From Arthrobacter sp. NicSoilB4 (GTDB lineage Bacteria; Actinomycetota; Actinomycetes; Actinomycetales; Micrococcaceae): a stretch of 64,000 nucleotides of DNA. A program made the position numbers and the translations under genes. Shown in pieces: positions 18,701 to 26,920 of this stretch. Every line of letters begins with the position of its first letter. Within the stretch, counting starts at the first letter, position 1. Under the pieces are notes generated by a model. It was not told the DNA's origin. It did not search any database and saw nothing but the letters and a program-made list of their open reading frames with translations. The DNA is taken from the NCBI RefSeq assembly GCF_019977335.1, contig NZ_AP024653.1, positions 1,178,001 to 1,242,000 of the forward strand, read 5' to 3'.

Positions 18701-21700
18701 TCGGCATCGCCCCGCGCGGTGACACCAACCAAAAGCCCACCCCCGTCGACGACGAGGTCAAGGTCCGGCCGGGCCGCCAGATCGGAGTCGACGCCACCGG
18801 CAACGACACCGACCCCGACGGCGACCCGATCCGGATTGTCAGCGACGGCATCGAGGCCGACCCGGCGCTGCAGGCCACCGTCAGCAAGCAGAGTTCCCGC
18901 ATCATCCTGCTGGCACCCGGCGAGGAGGGCACCGTCAACGTGCGCTACGCCGTGGCGGACGACCGTGGCGCCACGGCGCAGGCCGCCATCGCCGTCAAGG
19001 TGCAAAAGGACGTGCCGCTGCAGGCCCCGATCGCCCGGGACGACAGGGTGACCTCCGCCCAGACGCTCGGCAAGACCGCCGTCGACGTCCCGGTCCTCAA
19101 GAACGATGAGGACCCCGACGGCGTCGGCGAAAACCTCAAGATCGCCACCGACGCCACCACCGCCCGGCCCGGCACCGAGGGCAACATGGTGGTGGAACTG
19201 ACGGAGCAGCCCCAGCTCATCCCGTACACCGTGGAAGACGTGGACGGCCAGAAATCCACCGCCATCATCTGGGTCCCGGGGGTAGGGCAGCAGGTCCCCA
19301 CCCTGGCCAAGGATGAGGTCATCGAACTCGTCGCCGGGCAGTCCGTCACTGTGGACCTCAAGGAATGGGTCAAGGTCCGAGAGGGACGCTCGCCGCGCCT
19401 GACCCAGACGGACCGGATCAAGCTGATCGGCGCCGACGGCTCCGATCCCGTGGCCAACAACGGCACCGCGCTGAAGTACACGGCCGGCCAGGACTACGTG
19501 GGCCCCGGCTCACTGAGCTTCGAGGTCACCGACGGCTCCGGCCCGGACGATCCCGCCGGGCTGAAGGCAACCCTCAGCATCCGCACCAAGGTGCTTCCCG
19601 ACCCCAACCGGAACAACCCGCCGGTGCTGCTGGGCAGCCAGGTTGACGTGCCCAAATCGGACACCACCACGACCGACCTTTCCAGGCTGACCACAGACCC
19701 GGACGACGGCGACGTGGACAACATGAAGTACGAGCTGGTGGGCGCCGTCCCGGCAGGTTTCGACGCCAGCATTGACGGGAAGACCCTGAAGGCCTCGGCC
19801 AAGGACGGCACCGACGCCGGCGCGGGCGGCGCGGTCCAGGTCAAGGCCAAGGACCCCCGCGGGCTCGAAGCCACCGCCACCTACCAGCTGACCGTCACCG
19901 CCTCCAACCGGCCCAAGCCCGTGGCCAACGACGACATGGAGCCCAACGCCGCGGCCGGCAAACCCGTCACAGTGCGGGTGCTGGACAACGACGCCAACCC
20001 GTTCCCGGACACGGCCCTGAAGATCGTGTCCGCCGTGACCGAGACCGGCCAGGGCACCACGGAGTTGAACGGGGACTCGGTGACCGTCACGCCGGCCCAG
20101 GGCTTCTCCGGAACCATGGTGGTGTCCTACACCGTGGCCGACAAGACCGGAGATCCTTCCCGTCATGCCACGGCGCGAATCCGGCTCACCGTCAAGGACA
20201 AGCCCCTGGCGCCCACCACCCCGCAGGCCGCGAGCGTGGGGGACGGCACTGCGCTGCTGAACTGGACCGCGCCGGCGGACCGCGGCTCGGCGATCACCAA
20301 GTACACGGTCTATGGCGAGGGCGGCTACCGGCAGGACTGCCCGGCCAACTCCTGCACCCTCACCGGGCTGGCCAACAACACCAAGTACCACTTCCAGGTC
20401 ACCGCCAGCAACACCTTGGGCGAATCCGAGCGGTCCCCCGCTTCGGCCGAGGTGCGCCCGGACGTCAAGCCGGACACCCCGGCCGCTCCGGCGCTGAAGT
20501 TTGGCGACAAGCAACTGACCGTGAGCTGGGTGGCTCCGGCATCCAAGGGCTCACCGGTCAAGTCCTACGACCTGGAGATTTCCCCGGCCCCGGCCGGGCA
20601 AAACGGCCAGATCCAGAACCTCACCTCGGTGAGCTACGTCTGGAAGGGCCTCAAGAACGGCGTGGCGTACAAGGTGCGTGTCCTGGCCCGGAACGACGCC
20701 AAGGAACCCTCCGAATGGAGCGCCTACTCGGCCGCCGAGACGCCCGCCGGTGTGCCCGTCACCCCGGCGGCGCCGAACGCCACGGCGGCCGGCTCGGTGG
20801 GCGGCCAGAGCCAGCTGAAGGTCAGCTGGACGGCACCCAACAACAACGGCGACGCCATCTCGTCCTACACGCTCACCACGCTGCGCGGCGGAGCTCCGGT
20901 GACGAGCCAGCAGGTGGCTGGTACCTCGCAGAACGTCACGGTGGACAACTCCGAAGCCGGATACACCTTTACCGTGGCCGCCACCAACAAGGCCGGCACG
21001 TCGGGGACCAGCGCGCAGTCCGCACCCGTACGGGCGGTGGGCAAACCGGACATGGTGGGGCAGCCCACGGCAACCCTGTCTGACACCGGCGGCGACGGCG
21101 GGAAGATCGACGTGAGGTTCCCGCAGTTGACGCCAGCCCAGCGCAATGGCTCCAGCGCCACCGAGATCACTTACAAGTACCGGCTCACCTCGGGCGGCGG
21201 TACCGGGAATATCCCCGCCGGAGGGGGAGTGGTGTCGGCAGCCAACGGCACCCCCACCGCCGTGACGGTGTGGGCTGTTTCTTCGCGCAGCACCAGTCCC
21301 GGCGACGCCAGCCCGGCGTCCAATTCGGTGAACCCTTACGGGCTCGCCCTCGCGCCCAATGTCACCGGCAGCGGCAGCGGCGGGGTGGGAGACAGGACCG
21401 TTTCCTGGACGTGGACCGAGCCAAGCGGCAACGGGCGTGCGGTGACGGGCTATGAGTACAGCCTGGACGGCGGCGGTTGGACTGACACTCAGCAGCGGTC
21501 CTTCTCCAAGACCGTGGGCTACAGCGAGACCCACACCCTTCGGGTGCGCGCCATCAGCGCCAACCAGCCCGGCCGGATCGGCAGCGACAACTCCCGCAGC
21601 GGCGCGGAGCCGCCGCCCCCGGCACCGACGTCGTGGGACATCGAAGCTACGCCGGTGCGCAGCTGCACGGAACCCAACAGCTCCAGCAGCAGCTTCGACC

Positions 21701-21906
21701 CGGGCGGCGTCGACTGCAGGAGCGTCTGGCTCGAGGCCAACGTCCCGACAAAATCCGACTACTACGTGATCTGGTCCAAGACCAGCAACAACCCCACCGG
21801 CGTCTGGTACCACCTGACCAGCGGCCCGGCCAGCGGGAACTACGTCAGGGGTGACACGACCAACCGCGAGTTCTCAGGACCGCCGGCCGGCATGCCCAAG
21901 CGGTGA
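15748..21906 (+). CDS. Giant membrane-anchored Ig-like/Fn3 repeat protein B (2,052 aa)
   Basis: This is a paralogue of the preceding gene with the same plan: basic tail, one membrane helix (about 31-53), propeller-like extracellular domain (residues 45-384 identical to protein A), a run of Ig-like repeats with VLDNDSDPDGD-type motifs, Fn3 domains from about 1486, and a C-terminal domain with a Cys pair and strands such as GVWYHLTSGP. The start is GTG at 15748, preceded by AAGGAAAT. Past residue 384 the two proteins differ at many positions while keeping domain order. A small hairpin-prone sequence lies between the genes (15600-15640). Surface display is inferred from the single N-terminal anchor and paired cysteines. 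Neither protein has an LPxTG motif. Confidence 0.88.
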   Translation: MTRLLATLGFKKPGSTKRRPGSGSIKRRNKLIAGTAITAAAGVLVTAAIIYPGFKTTEVELNDGGVWVVSKSKNAVGRLNYPSRVLDGAVTPASTTFDVLQDAGTVLVDDAAGSTLNQVSAAQMRLGGDKKLPGSAEVSFGSKVIAVTDAAKGSVWALSPSTVGGFDAENSEPVLAGSAGTVSAVGADDRIYSADPKSGQVTVTAVDAEGAVTDVASSIWDGLKGAGDLQLAVVGDAPVVLDAGRGKLFLPGGRELALAEARDAKLQLSGPGAGAVAVATPKALLMQPLDGSTARTVTFGGQGVPAAPVQLGGCVHAAWSGANKYVRECADDAGDKSVDVPKASASPSYVFRVNRDLVVLNDVNSGNVWLVNQNMQLVNNWDDVVPPKNQSNDQDQESADNNTINILPDRTKPNRPPETKPDAVGVRPGRTTILSVLDNDSDPDGDVLTASVGDNGPASGSLENIYGGTAFQISVPPEAKPGTETFAYNAADGRGLSAAGSITLNVVGPDENKPPLFKRGDPTTMLVEQGKTVSQNILTDWTDPDGDDLVLMDAKADNEQDQVKVRRDGLLTYQDSGAAPGKKAVTVTVWDGRATTTGKVTVNVQPPGALQPVVNADHVTAVVGQDLVIAPLKNDVDPNGGALRLAQVEAAGTAELGPVTDGGTFTFRSITPGPIYLTYIASNGPQSSQGLIRVDVESGKDAGNPVAVHDVALMPVGGSVLLDPLANDSDPSGGVLVLQSVQLPENATASVSVIDHSVLRITDVVGTKDPFTFRYTMSNGTQSATGSVSVVPVPAPAVVEAPQPKPDEVNVRVNDVVTIPVLANDTHPQGEKLTLDPVLPQPVPETDGKSFVSENTLRFIAGAEPKTVRAIYNAVDPQGQKSAAAVTIHVLPLEGAENSRPQPTNLTARVVAAGTVRIPVELDGIDPDGDSVQLTGIDSTPAMGTATVGSNFIDFTAAGDGAGTDTFRYKVVDRQGASNTGTVTVGIAPRGDTNQKPTPVDDEVKVRPGRQIGVDATGNDTDPDGDPIRIVSDGIEADPALQATVSKQSSRIILLAPGEEGTVNVRYAVADDRGATAQAAIAVKVQKDVPLQAPIARDDRVTSAQTLGKTAVDVPVLKNDEDPDGVGENLKIATDATTARPGTEGNMVVELTEQPQLIPYTVEDVDGQKSTAIIWVPGVGQQVPTLAKDEVIELVAGQSVTVDLKEWVKVREGRSPRLTQTDRIKLIGADGSDPVANNGTALKYTAGQDYVGPGSLSFEVTDGSGPDDPAGLKATLSIRTKVLPDPNRNNPPVLLGSQVDVPKSDTTTTDLSRLTTDPDDGDVDNMKYELVGAVPAGFDASIDGKTLKASAKDGTDAGAGGAVQVKAKDPRGLEATATYQLTVTASNRPKPVANDDMEPNAAAGKPVTVRVLDNDANPFPDTALKIVSAVTETGQGTTELNGDSVTVTPAQGFSGTMVVSYTVADKTGDPSRHATARIRLTVKDKPLAPTTPQAASVGDGTALLNWTAPADRGSAITKYTVYGEGGYRQDCPANSCTLTGLANNTKYHFQVTASNTLGESERSPASAEVRPDVKPDTPAAPALKFGDKQLTVSWVAPASKGSPVKSYDLEISPAPAGQNGQIQNLTSVSYVWKGLKNGVAYKVRVLARNDAKEPSEWSAYSAAETPAGVPVTPAAPNATAAGSVGGQSQLKVSWTAPNNNGDAISSYTLTTLRGGAPVTSQQVAGTSQNVTVDNSEAGYTFTVAATNKAGTSGTSAQSAPVRAVGKPDMVGQPTATLSDTGGDGGKIDVRFPQLTPAQRNGSSATEITYKYRLTSGGGTGNIPAGGGVVSAANGTPTAVTVWAVSSRSTSPGDASPASNSVNPYGLALAPNVTGSGSGGVGDRTVSWTWTEPSGNGRAVTGYEYSLDGGGWTDTQQRSFSKTVGYSETHTLRVRAISANQPGRIGSDNSRSGAEPPPPAPTSWDIEATPVRSCTEPNSSSSSFDPGGVDCRSVWLEANVPTKSDYYVIWSKTSNNPTGVWYHLTSGPASGNYVRGDTTNREFSGPPAGMPKR
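15880..16898. repeat. 1,019-bp direct repeat, copy 2 (N-terminal domain of protein B)
   Basis: This is the second copy of the block at 9549-10567. The differences I see are near 15951, 15967 and 15981-15983, plus one G/A change near 16485. The repeat begins inside the membrane-helix codons and ends at a shared GACGACGT just before the first Ig-like repeat, so its edges coincide with a protein domain. Confidence 0.95.
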
Positions 21907-21996
21907 TACCGGCACGACCAAGACCAATAAACTAATCGCTGGACGAAGCGGGCAACGGCCCAGACGTTTCACCCGAACCTGGAAGAGGATTCACCC

Positions 21997-22971
21997 ATGA
22001 CCATGACCACCGAACAGGCCGAATGGTTTGCCGGCACTTTCGAAAAACTTGTCGAGAACGTCGGCCAGGCCGTGCTGGGCAAGTCCCACGTCATCCGCCT
22101 GACCTTTATGGCGATGCTGGCCGAAGGGCATGTCCTCTTCGAGGACGCGCCGGGCACCGGCAAGACCTCGCTGGCGCGCGCCCTCGCGGCCACGGTCCAG
22201 GGCTCCAACAACCGCATCCAGTTCACCCCGGACCTGCTGCCCTCCGACGTCACCGGCGTGACCATCTACGACCAGAAGACGCAGAAGTTCGAATTCCACA
22301 AGGGCCCGATCTTCAACAACATCGTCCTCGCCGACGAAATCAACCGGGCCTCGCCCAAGACCCAGTCGGCGCTGCTGGAGGTCATGGAGGAATCCCGCGT
22401 CACGGTGGACGGCACCACCTACGAGGCCGGCCGCCCGTTTATGGTGATGGCCACCCAGAACCCGATCGAGCAGGCCGGCACCTACCGGCTGCCCGAGGCC
22501 CAGCTGGACCGTTTCCTGATCAAGACCTCCATCGGCTACCCGGACCACGCCTCCACGGTCAAGTTGCTCGGCGGCGCCAACCTCAAGGACCGCTCCAAGG
22601 AAATCACCGCCGTCATCACCACCCAGGCGATCGCGGACATGGCCGACCTTGCGGCCACCACCCACGTGGACACCGCCGTGCTGGAATACATCTCCCGGCT
22701 CTGCGAGGAGACCCGCACCGCACCGGAAACGCGCCTCGGCGTGTCAGTCCGGGGGGCCCTGGCCATGGTCCGTGCCGCCAAGGTCTGGGCCGCCGGCCAG
22801 GGACGCAACTTCGTGCTCCCGGACGACGTCAAGGACCTGGCCGCCGTCGTCTGGACCCACCGCCTGGTGATGGACCCGGAAGCCGAGTTCTCCGGTGCCA
22901 CCGCGGAGGCCGTCCTGAAGCGGGTGCTGGCCGAGGTGGCCGCACCGCAGCAGCGCGCCTCCGTGTCCTAA
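21997..22971 (+). CDS. MoxR-family AAA+ ATPase (324 aa)
   Basis: The AAA+ core is intact: Walker A DAPGTGKTSLARAL (about residues 49-62), Walker B NIVLADEINRASPKTQ, sensor 1 VMATQNPIEQAGTY, and the MoxR-typical ARLxxL-like lid at the C terminus. MoxR proteins act as chaperone-like ATPases that help to assemble or activate partner complexes, usually with DUF58 and transglutaminase-like proteins, exactly the next two genes. ATG at 21997 follows GGAAGAGGA. It is the first gene of the operon; the 90-bp gap before it contains TAAACT (21928-21933), a possible -10 element. Confidence 0.94.
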   Translation: MTMTTEQAEWFAGTFEKLVENVGQAVLGKSHVIRLTFMAMLAEGHVLFEDAPGTGKTSLARALAATVQGSNNRIQFTPDLLPSDVTGVTIYDQKTQKFEFHKGPIFNNIVLADEINRASPKTQSALLEVMEESRVTVDGTTYEAGRPFMVMATQNPIEQAGTYRLPEAQLDRFLIKTSIGYPDHASTVKLLGGANLKDRSKEITAVITTQAIADMADLAATTHVDTAVLEYISRLCEETRTAPETRLGVSVRGALAMVRAAKVWAAGQGRNFVLPDDVKDLAAVVWTHRLVMDPEAEFSGATAEAVLKRVLAEVAAPQQRASVS

Positions 22972-23042
22972 GGGCACCGGCAGTACCGGCAGCATCGCTG
23001 CCCCACCACCGGCACCCACCCAGCACGAACAAAGGCACCCAT

Positions 23043-24374
23043 ATGTCCTCCAGCACTCCGCTGACCCGGCTTGCTGAACGCCTGCAACGGCCCTTCCACC
23101 GGGACGGCAGGCCCACCCGGCTGCATCCGGCGTCCCTCTGGACCGAAGCCGGAAGCACGGCGGGCCTTGCCCTCGCCCCGGCCTGGCGCGCCCTCCGCGG
23201 GCTCTGGCTTCGCTACGTGTGGCCGGTCCTGTCCGTCGTGAGCGTCCTGGGCTGGTCCGTGCTGGCAGCCTCGGTCGTGCTGTGGACCGTCGGCCAGGCC
23301 TTCGGCTGGCAGGAAGCCAAGGCGGCCGCTATCGCCGCGTTCGTCCTGTTCGTGCTCGCCGTCGGCTTCATCCTGGGGCGCTCCTCCTACGGCGTCGTCC
23401 TGGACCTGGCCCGGACCCGGGTCGCGGTGGGGGACAGCGCCGTCGGCAGCATCGCCGTCTCCAACACATCCGCCCGGCCGCTGCTGCCGGCGGACCTGGA
23501 GCTCCCGGTCGGAGCGGCAACCGCCGTGTTCCACCTGCCCCGGATGAAACCCCAGCAGGTCCACGAGGACCTGTTCACCATTCCCACCGCGCGCCGCGCC
23601 GTGATCGTGGTGGGCCCGGTGCGCTCCGTCCGCGCCGACCCGCTGCACCTGCTGCGCCGCCAGGTGCTCTGGACCGAACCCGAAGACCTGTTCGTGCACC
23701 CGAAAACCACGGTGCTGGCCGGCTCGGCCGCCGGATTCATCCGCGACCTCGAGGGCATGCCCACCACGGACCTGTCCAGCGCCGACGTGTCCTTCCACGC
23801 CCTGCGCGACTACGTGCCGGGAGATGACCGCAGGCACATCCACTGGAAGACCACCGCCCGCACCAACAAACTCATGGTCCGCCAGTTCGAGGAAACCCGG
23901 CGCGCGCACCTCGCCATCTCACTGTCCATCAACACGGACGAATACGCCTCCGACGAGGAGTTCGAGCTGGCCATCTCCGCGGCCGCCTCGATTGGACGGC
24001 AGGCCATCCGCGAACAGCGGGACCTCGACGTGCTGACCCAAAAAGGTCCGCTGCGTTGCGAAACCGGGCGCAACCTGCTCGATGACATGACGCGGATCGT
24101 CGGCGCACCCCAGCGCAAGAGCGCCGTCGACCTTGCCCGGAGCCTGGCGGACACCGTCCCCAACGCCTCCGTGGTGTTCCTGGTGGTGGGCAGCAACATC
24201 ACCCCCACCCAGCTGCGCTCCGCCTCGGCTTCGGTGCCGCTGGGCGTCCGCAGCCTCGCCGTCCGGCTCCAGCTCGGCGCCGCCCCGGCCCGGGCCAACA
24301 TTGGCGACCTGACCGTCCTGACCCTCGGCGACCTCTCTGACCTGGCCATCGTGCTGAGGAAGGCGGCAGCATGA
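23043..24374 (+). CDS. DUF58 domain protein, membrane-anchored (443 aa)
   Basis: Two hydrophobic helices (about residues 60-115) precede a large domain with the DUF58 hallmark DYVPGDDRRHIHWKTTARTN and a von Willebrand A-like C-terminal half. DUF58 proteins are the usual partners of MoxR ATPases and are thought to couple them to membrane processes; the mechanism is unknown. ATG at 23043 has AAAGG at a proper distance; the open frame upstream of it is a shadow of moxR. Its stop overlaps the next start (ATGA), indicating coupled translation. Confidence 0.9.
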   Translation: MSSSTPLTRLAERLQRPFHRDGRPTRLHPASLWTEAGSTAGLALAPAWRALRGLWLRYVWPVLSVVSVLGWSVLAASVVLWTVGQAFGWQEAKAAAIAAFVLFVLAVGFILGRSSYGVVLDLARTRVAVGDSAVGSIAVSNTSARPLLPADLELPVGAATAVFHLPRMKPQQVHEDLFTIPTARRAVIVVGPVRSVRADPLHLLRRQVLWTEPEDLFVHPKTTVLAGSAAGFIRDLEGMPTTDLSSADVSFHALRDYVPGDDRRHIHWKTTARTNKLMVRQFEETRRAHLAISLSINTDEYASDEEFELAISAAASIGRQAIREQRDLDVLTQKGPLRCETGRNLLDDMTRIVGAPQRKSAVDLARSLADTVPNASVVFLVVGSNITPTQLRSASASVPLGVRSLAVRLQLGAAPARANIGDLTVLTLGDLSDLAIVLRKAAA

Positions 24375-26920
24375 GCACCCCACCGCTCCGCCCCCGCTAC
24401 AACGCAGCCAAGCGTTCCGGCTTTGCCGACGGCCAGCCGCTGTGGCACCTCGCGCTCGACGCCGGTGCCCTCACCGTGCTGCTTGGACTCGGCGTCCTTG
24501 GCTTCGGCCTCAGCTTCGGCGGCGATCCGTACTACCTGATCGCGGGCTTCGGCGGCATCCTGCTGGGCCTGGCCCTCGCGGCGGCCTCGGTGCACTTCCG
24601 GCTGGGGCTGCTGATCACCGCAGCGCTGACGCTCGGCGTGTATCTCGTCTTCGGCACCGCCCTGGCCGTTCCGGAAGCCTCCTTCGCCGGGGTGCTGCCC
24701 ACCCTCGACTCGCTGCGCACCCTCCTGCTCGGCGTCGTGTTCGCCTGGAAGGACATGCTCACCGTCGGGGTGCCGGTGGGCACCGCCGGCGGCACACTGA
24801 TTGTGCCGTTCCTGAGCTCGCTCCTCACCGCGCTGGCTGCCGGGCTGCTGATCTGGCGGCTCAAGAGCCCGTACTGGCCGCTGCTGCCAGTGCTGGTGCT
24901 GTTCGTCACCGGCATCGCCTTCAGCACGAACGCGGGGTTCCTCACGGTGGAACGCGGCATCTCACTCACCGTGGTCGCCATCGCGTGGGCCACTTTCCGC
25001 CGCGATGCCCTCCGCCGCAGCAACACCCGGAAGATCTCGGTCAACCGGCTGGAGACGGACGAAGCCACCGCCCGCGCGGCCAAGCTGCGCCGGCTGGGAA
25101 CCGCCGCCGCAGTGATCGCCGTCGCCGTCGGGATCACCGCCATCGCCTCCCCCCTGGTCACTGCCAGCGACGACCGCCGCGTGCTGCGCAACACGATCGT
25201 CCCGCCGTTCGATCCCAAGGACTATGTGACGCCGCTGGCGAGCTTCCGGAACTTCGTCAAGGATAAAAAGGACGACAACCTCTTCGTCGTGAAAGGCCTG
25301 CCCAAGGACGCCCGGGTGCGGCTCGCCGCGCTGGATTCCTTCAACGGCACCAACTACAACATGGACCCGAACGGTTCCGGCAGCTTCAGCAAGGTGGGCG
25401 ACGCCAAGTCCCTCAACACCCTGGCCGACTCCACCGGGATTGTGCCCAGCAACAACTACACCCTGGGCATCACCATCGAGGACTACCAGGGCTACTTCCT
25501 GCCCGGCGGCCGTAAAACCACCGGGATCAGCTTTGACAGGGACGGCTCGGGTGCCGCCTCAGGGCTGTACTTCAACGCCGGGACGGACACGGCCGTGACC
25601 ACCAGGGGCCTCGCCAAGGGCGACGCCTACCAGGTCCAGGTTGCCGACCCCGCCACGCTGGAACACGGGCAGCTGACCCAGTACGACTTCGCCAAGCTGT
25701 CCCTGCCGGCTCCCGCCGAGGTGCCGCCGGTTGTCGGGTCCCAGGCGAACGACCTCGCTGCCGACGCCCCCACCGCCATCGACCGGGTGCGCCAGATCGA
25801 GGCGCACTTCCAGAAGAAAGGCGCCTTCAGCAACGGCCTGATCGCCGACGGCCAGCTGCCCAGCGTCTCCGGCCACGGGGCCAACCGCATCCGCAGCCTG
25901 CTCACCGCCAAACAGATGCTCGGCGACGACGAACAGTACGCCGTCGCGATGTCGCTCATGCTGCGCCACCTCGGCATCCCCTCCCGCGTGGTGATGGGGT
26001 TCTACCCGGATCCCAAGAGCCCGGAAAACGGTGCTGGCGAAGTGAAGATCACCGGCAAGGATGTCCACGCGTGGGTGGAAGTCGCCTTCGACCGGGTGGG
26101 CTGGGTGTCGTTCGATCCCACCCCGCCGAAGGACAACGTGCCCATCCCGCCGGACCCGGAGAACAAATCCAAGCCCAAGCCGCAGGTGCTGCAGCCGCCG
26201 CCCCCGCCGCAGGAGCCGGCGGACCTGCCGCCGGACTCCTCGCCGGATGCCCTCGATGCCGACGATAAGAAGAACAACCCCTGGCTGTTCTGGGGCCCGC
26301 TCCTCGCGGCGATCGGCATTGCGCTGATCCCGACCGGCATCCTGGCGCTGCCGCTGCTGCTGATCGCGCTGCTCAAGTCCCGGCGCCGGAAGGCCCGTTT
26401 CAGCGAAGGCCCACCGGCGCAGCGCGTCGGCGGCGGCTGGAGCGAAATCGTCAGCTTCGCTACGGACCTGGGCGCCGGTGTGGACGCCCGTGCCACCCGG
26501 CGGGAGTCCGCCGTCGTGCTCGCGGACGCCTTCCCGGCCGCCGGCGGGTCTACCACGCTGCTCGCCAACCGGGCCGACGCCGCGATCTTCGGCGCCGGCC
26601 AGCCGAGCGAGGAGCAGGTGCGGGAGTACTGGGACATCGTGGACGGCTCGCTGAAGGAGCTGACCGGGACGCTCGGGTTCTGGGGGCGGCAGCGTGCCCG
26701 CTTTTCGCCGCGCTCCCTGCTCGCCGACGGCCGTACCGCGCTCACACTCCGGGGCCTCAAGCCCAGGCTGCCCGGCATCAGGCGCGCCGCTCGAGCCGGA
26801 TCAGAATTGCGCGCAGGTACAGTGGAATCCGATCCGGCCGCCGCAGCCCACCGTGATGGTGCTGCCGGTGCCGCGACCGAGTCCAGCCAGACCGCCAGGA
26901 AGAACCGCAACGAGCCATGA
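24371..26920 (+). CDS. TgpA-type transglutaminase-like membrane protein lacking the catalytic Cys (849 aa)
   Basis: The N terminus has about six membrane helices (to roughly residue 265), then an extracytoplasmic region with the transglutaminase core, a Pro-rich linker, one more helix (about 635-665) and a cytoplasmic tail. In active enzymes the core reads GDCEQ/H; here it is LGDDEQYAVAMSLMLRHLG, with Asp at residue 520 (codon GAC at 25928) where Cys is expected. His566 (DVHAWVEV) and Asp582 (SFDPTPP) remain. It should therefore be inactive as a cysteine enzyme and may bind protein or peptide instead. Its position after moxR and DUF58 is the classic triad. It overlaps both neighbours by 4 bp. 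Confidence 0.9.
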   Translation: MSTPPLRPRYNAAKRSGFADGQPLWHLALDAGALTVLLGLGVLGFGLSFGGDPYYLIAGFGGILLGLALAAASVHFRLGLLITAALTLGVYLVFGTALAVPEASFAGVLPTLDSLRTLLLGVVFAWKDMLTVGVPVGTAGGTLIVPFLSSLLTALAAGLLIWRLKSPYWPLLPVLVLFVTGIAFSTNAGFLTVERGISLTVVAIAWATFRRDALRRSNTRKISVNRLETDEATARAAKLRRLGTAAAVIAVAVGITAIASPLVTASDDRRVLRNTIVPPFDPKDYVTPLASFRNFVKDKKDDNLFVVKGLPKDARVRLAALDSFNGTNYNMDPNGSGSFSKVGDAKSLNTLADSTGIVPSNNYTLGITIEDYQGYFLPGGRKTTGISFDRDGSGAASGLYFNAGTDTAVTTRGLAKGDAYQVQVADPATLEHGQLTQYDFAKLSLPAPAEVPPVVGSQANDLAADAPTAIDRVRQIEAHFQKKGAFSNGLIADGQLPSVSGHGANRIRSLLTAKQMLGDDEQYAVAMSLMLRHLGIPSRVVMGFYPDPKSPENGAGEVKITGKDVHAWVEVAFDRVGWVSFDPTPPKDNVPIPPDPENKSKPKPQVLQPPPPPQEPADLPPDSSPDALDADDKKNNPWLFWGPLLAAIGIALIPTGILALPLLLIALLKSRRRKARFSEGPPAQRVGGGWSEIVSFATDLGAGVDARATRRESAVVLADAFPAAGGSTTLLANRADAAIFGAGQPSEEQVREYWDIVDGSLKELTGTLGFWGRQRARFSPRSLLADGRTALTLRGLKPRLPGIRRAARAGSELRAGTVESDPAAAAHRDGAAGAATESSQTARKNRNEP

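Noticed and set aside
15790..19005. A 1,071-codon minus-strand frame opposite giant protein B (and a similar 856-codon one at 9477-12047)
   Set aside because: Both are His/Arg/Gly-rich shadows. Their apparent similarity to each other only reflects the repeated DNA of the real genes.
22023..23042. Plus-strand frame before the DUF58 gene read as a 340-residue N-terminal extension
   Set aside because: It is moxR read in another frame, Arg/His/Pro-rich; ATG 23043 has a ribosome site and starts the real protein.
24371..26920. Annotation as an active protein-crosslinking transglutaminase
   Set aside because: The catalytic Cys is Asp in an intact frame, so only the fold can be claimed.
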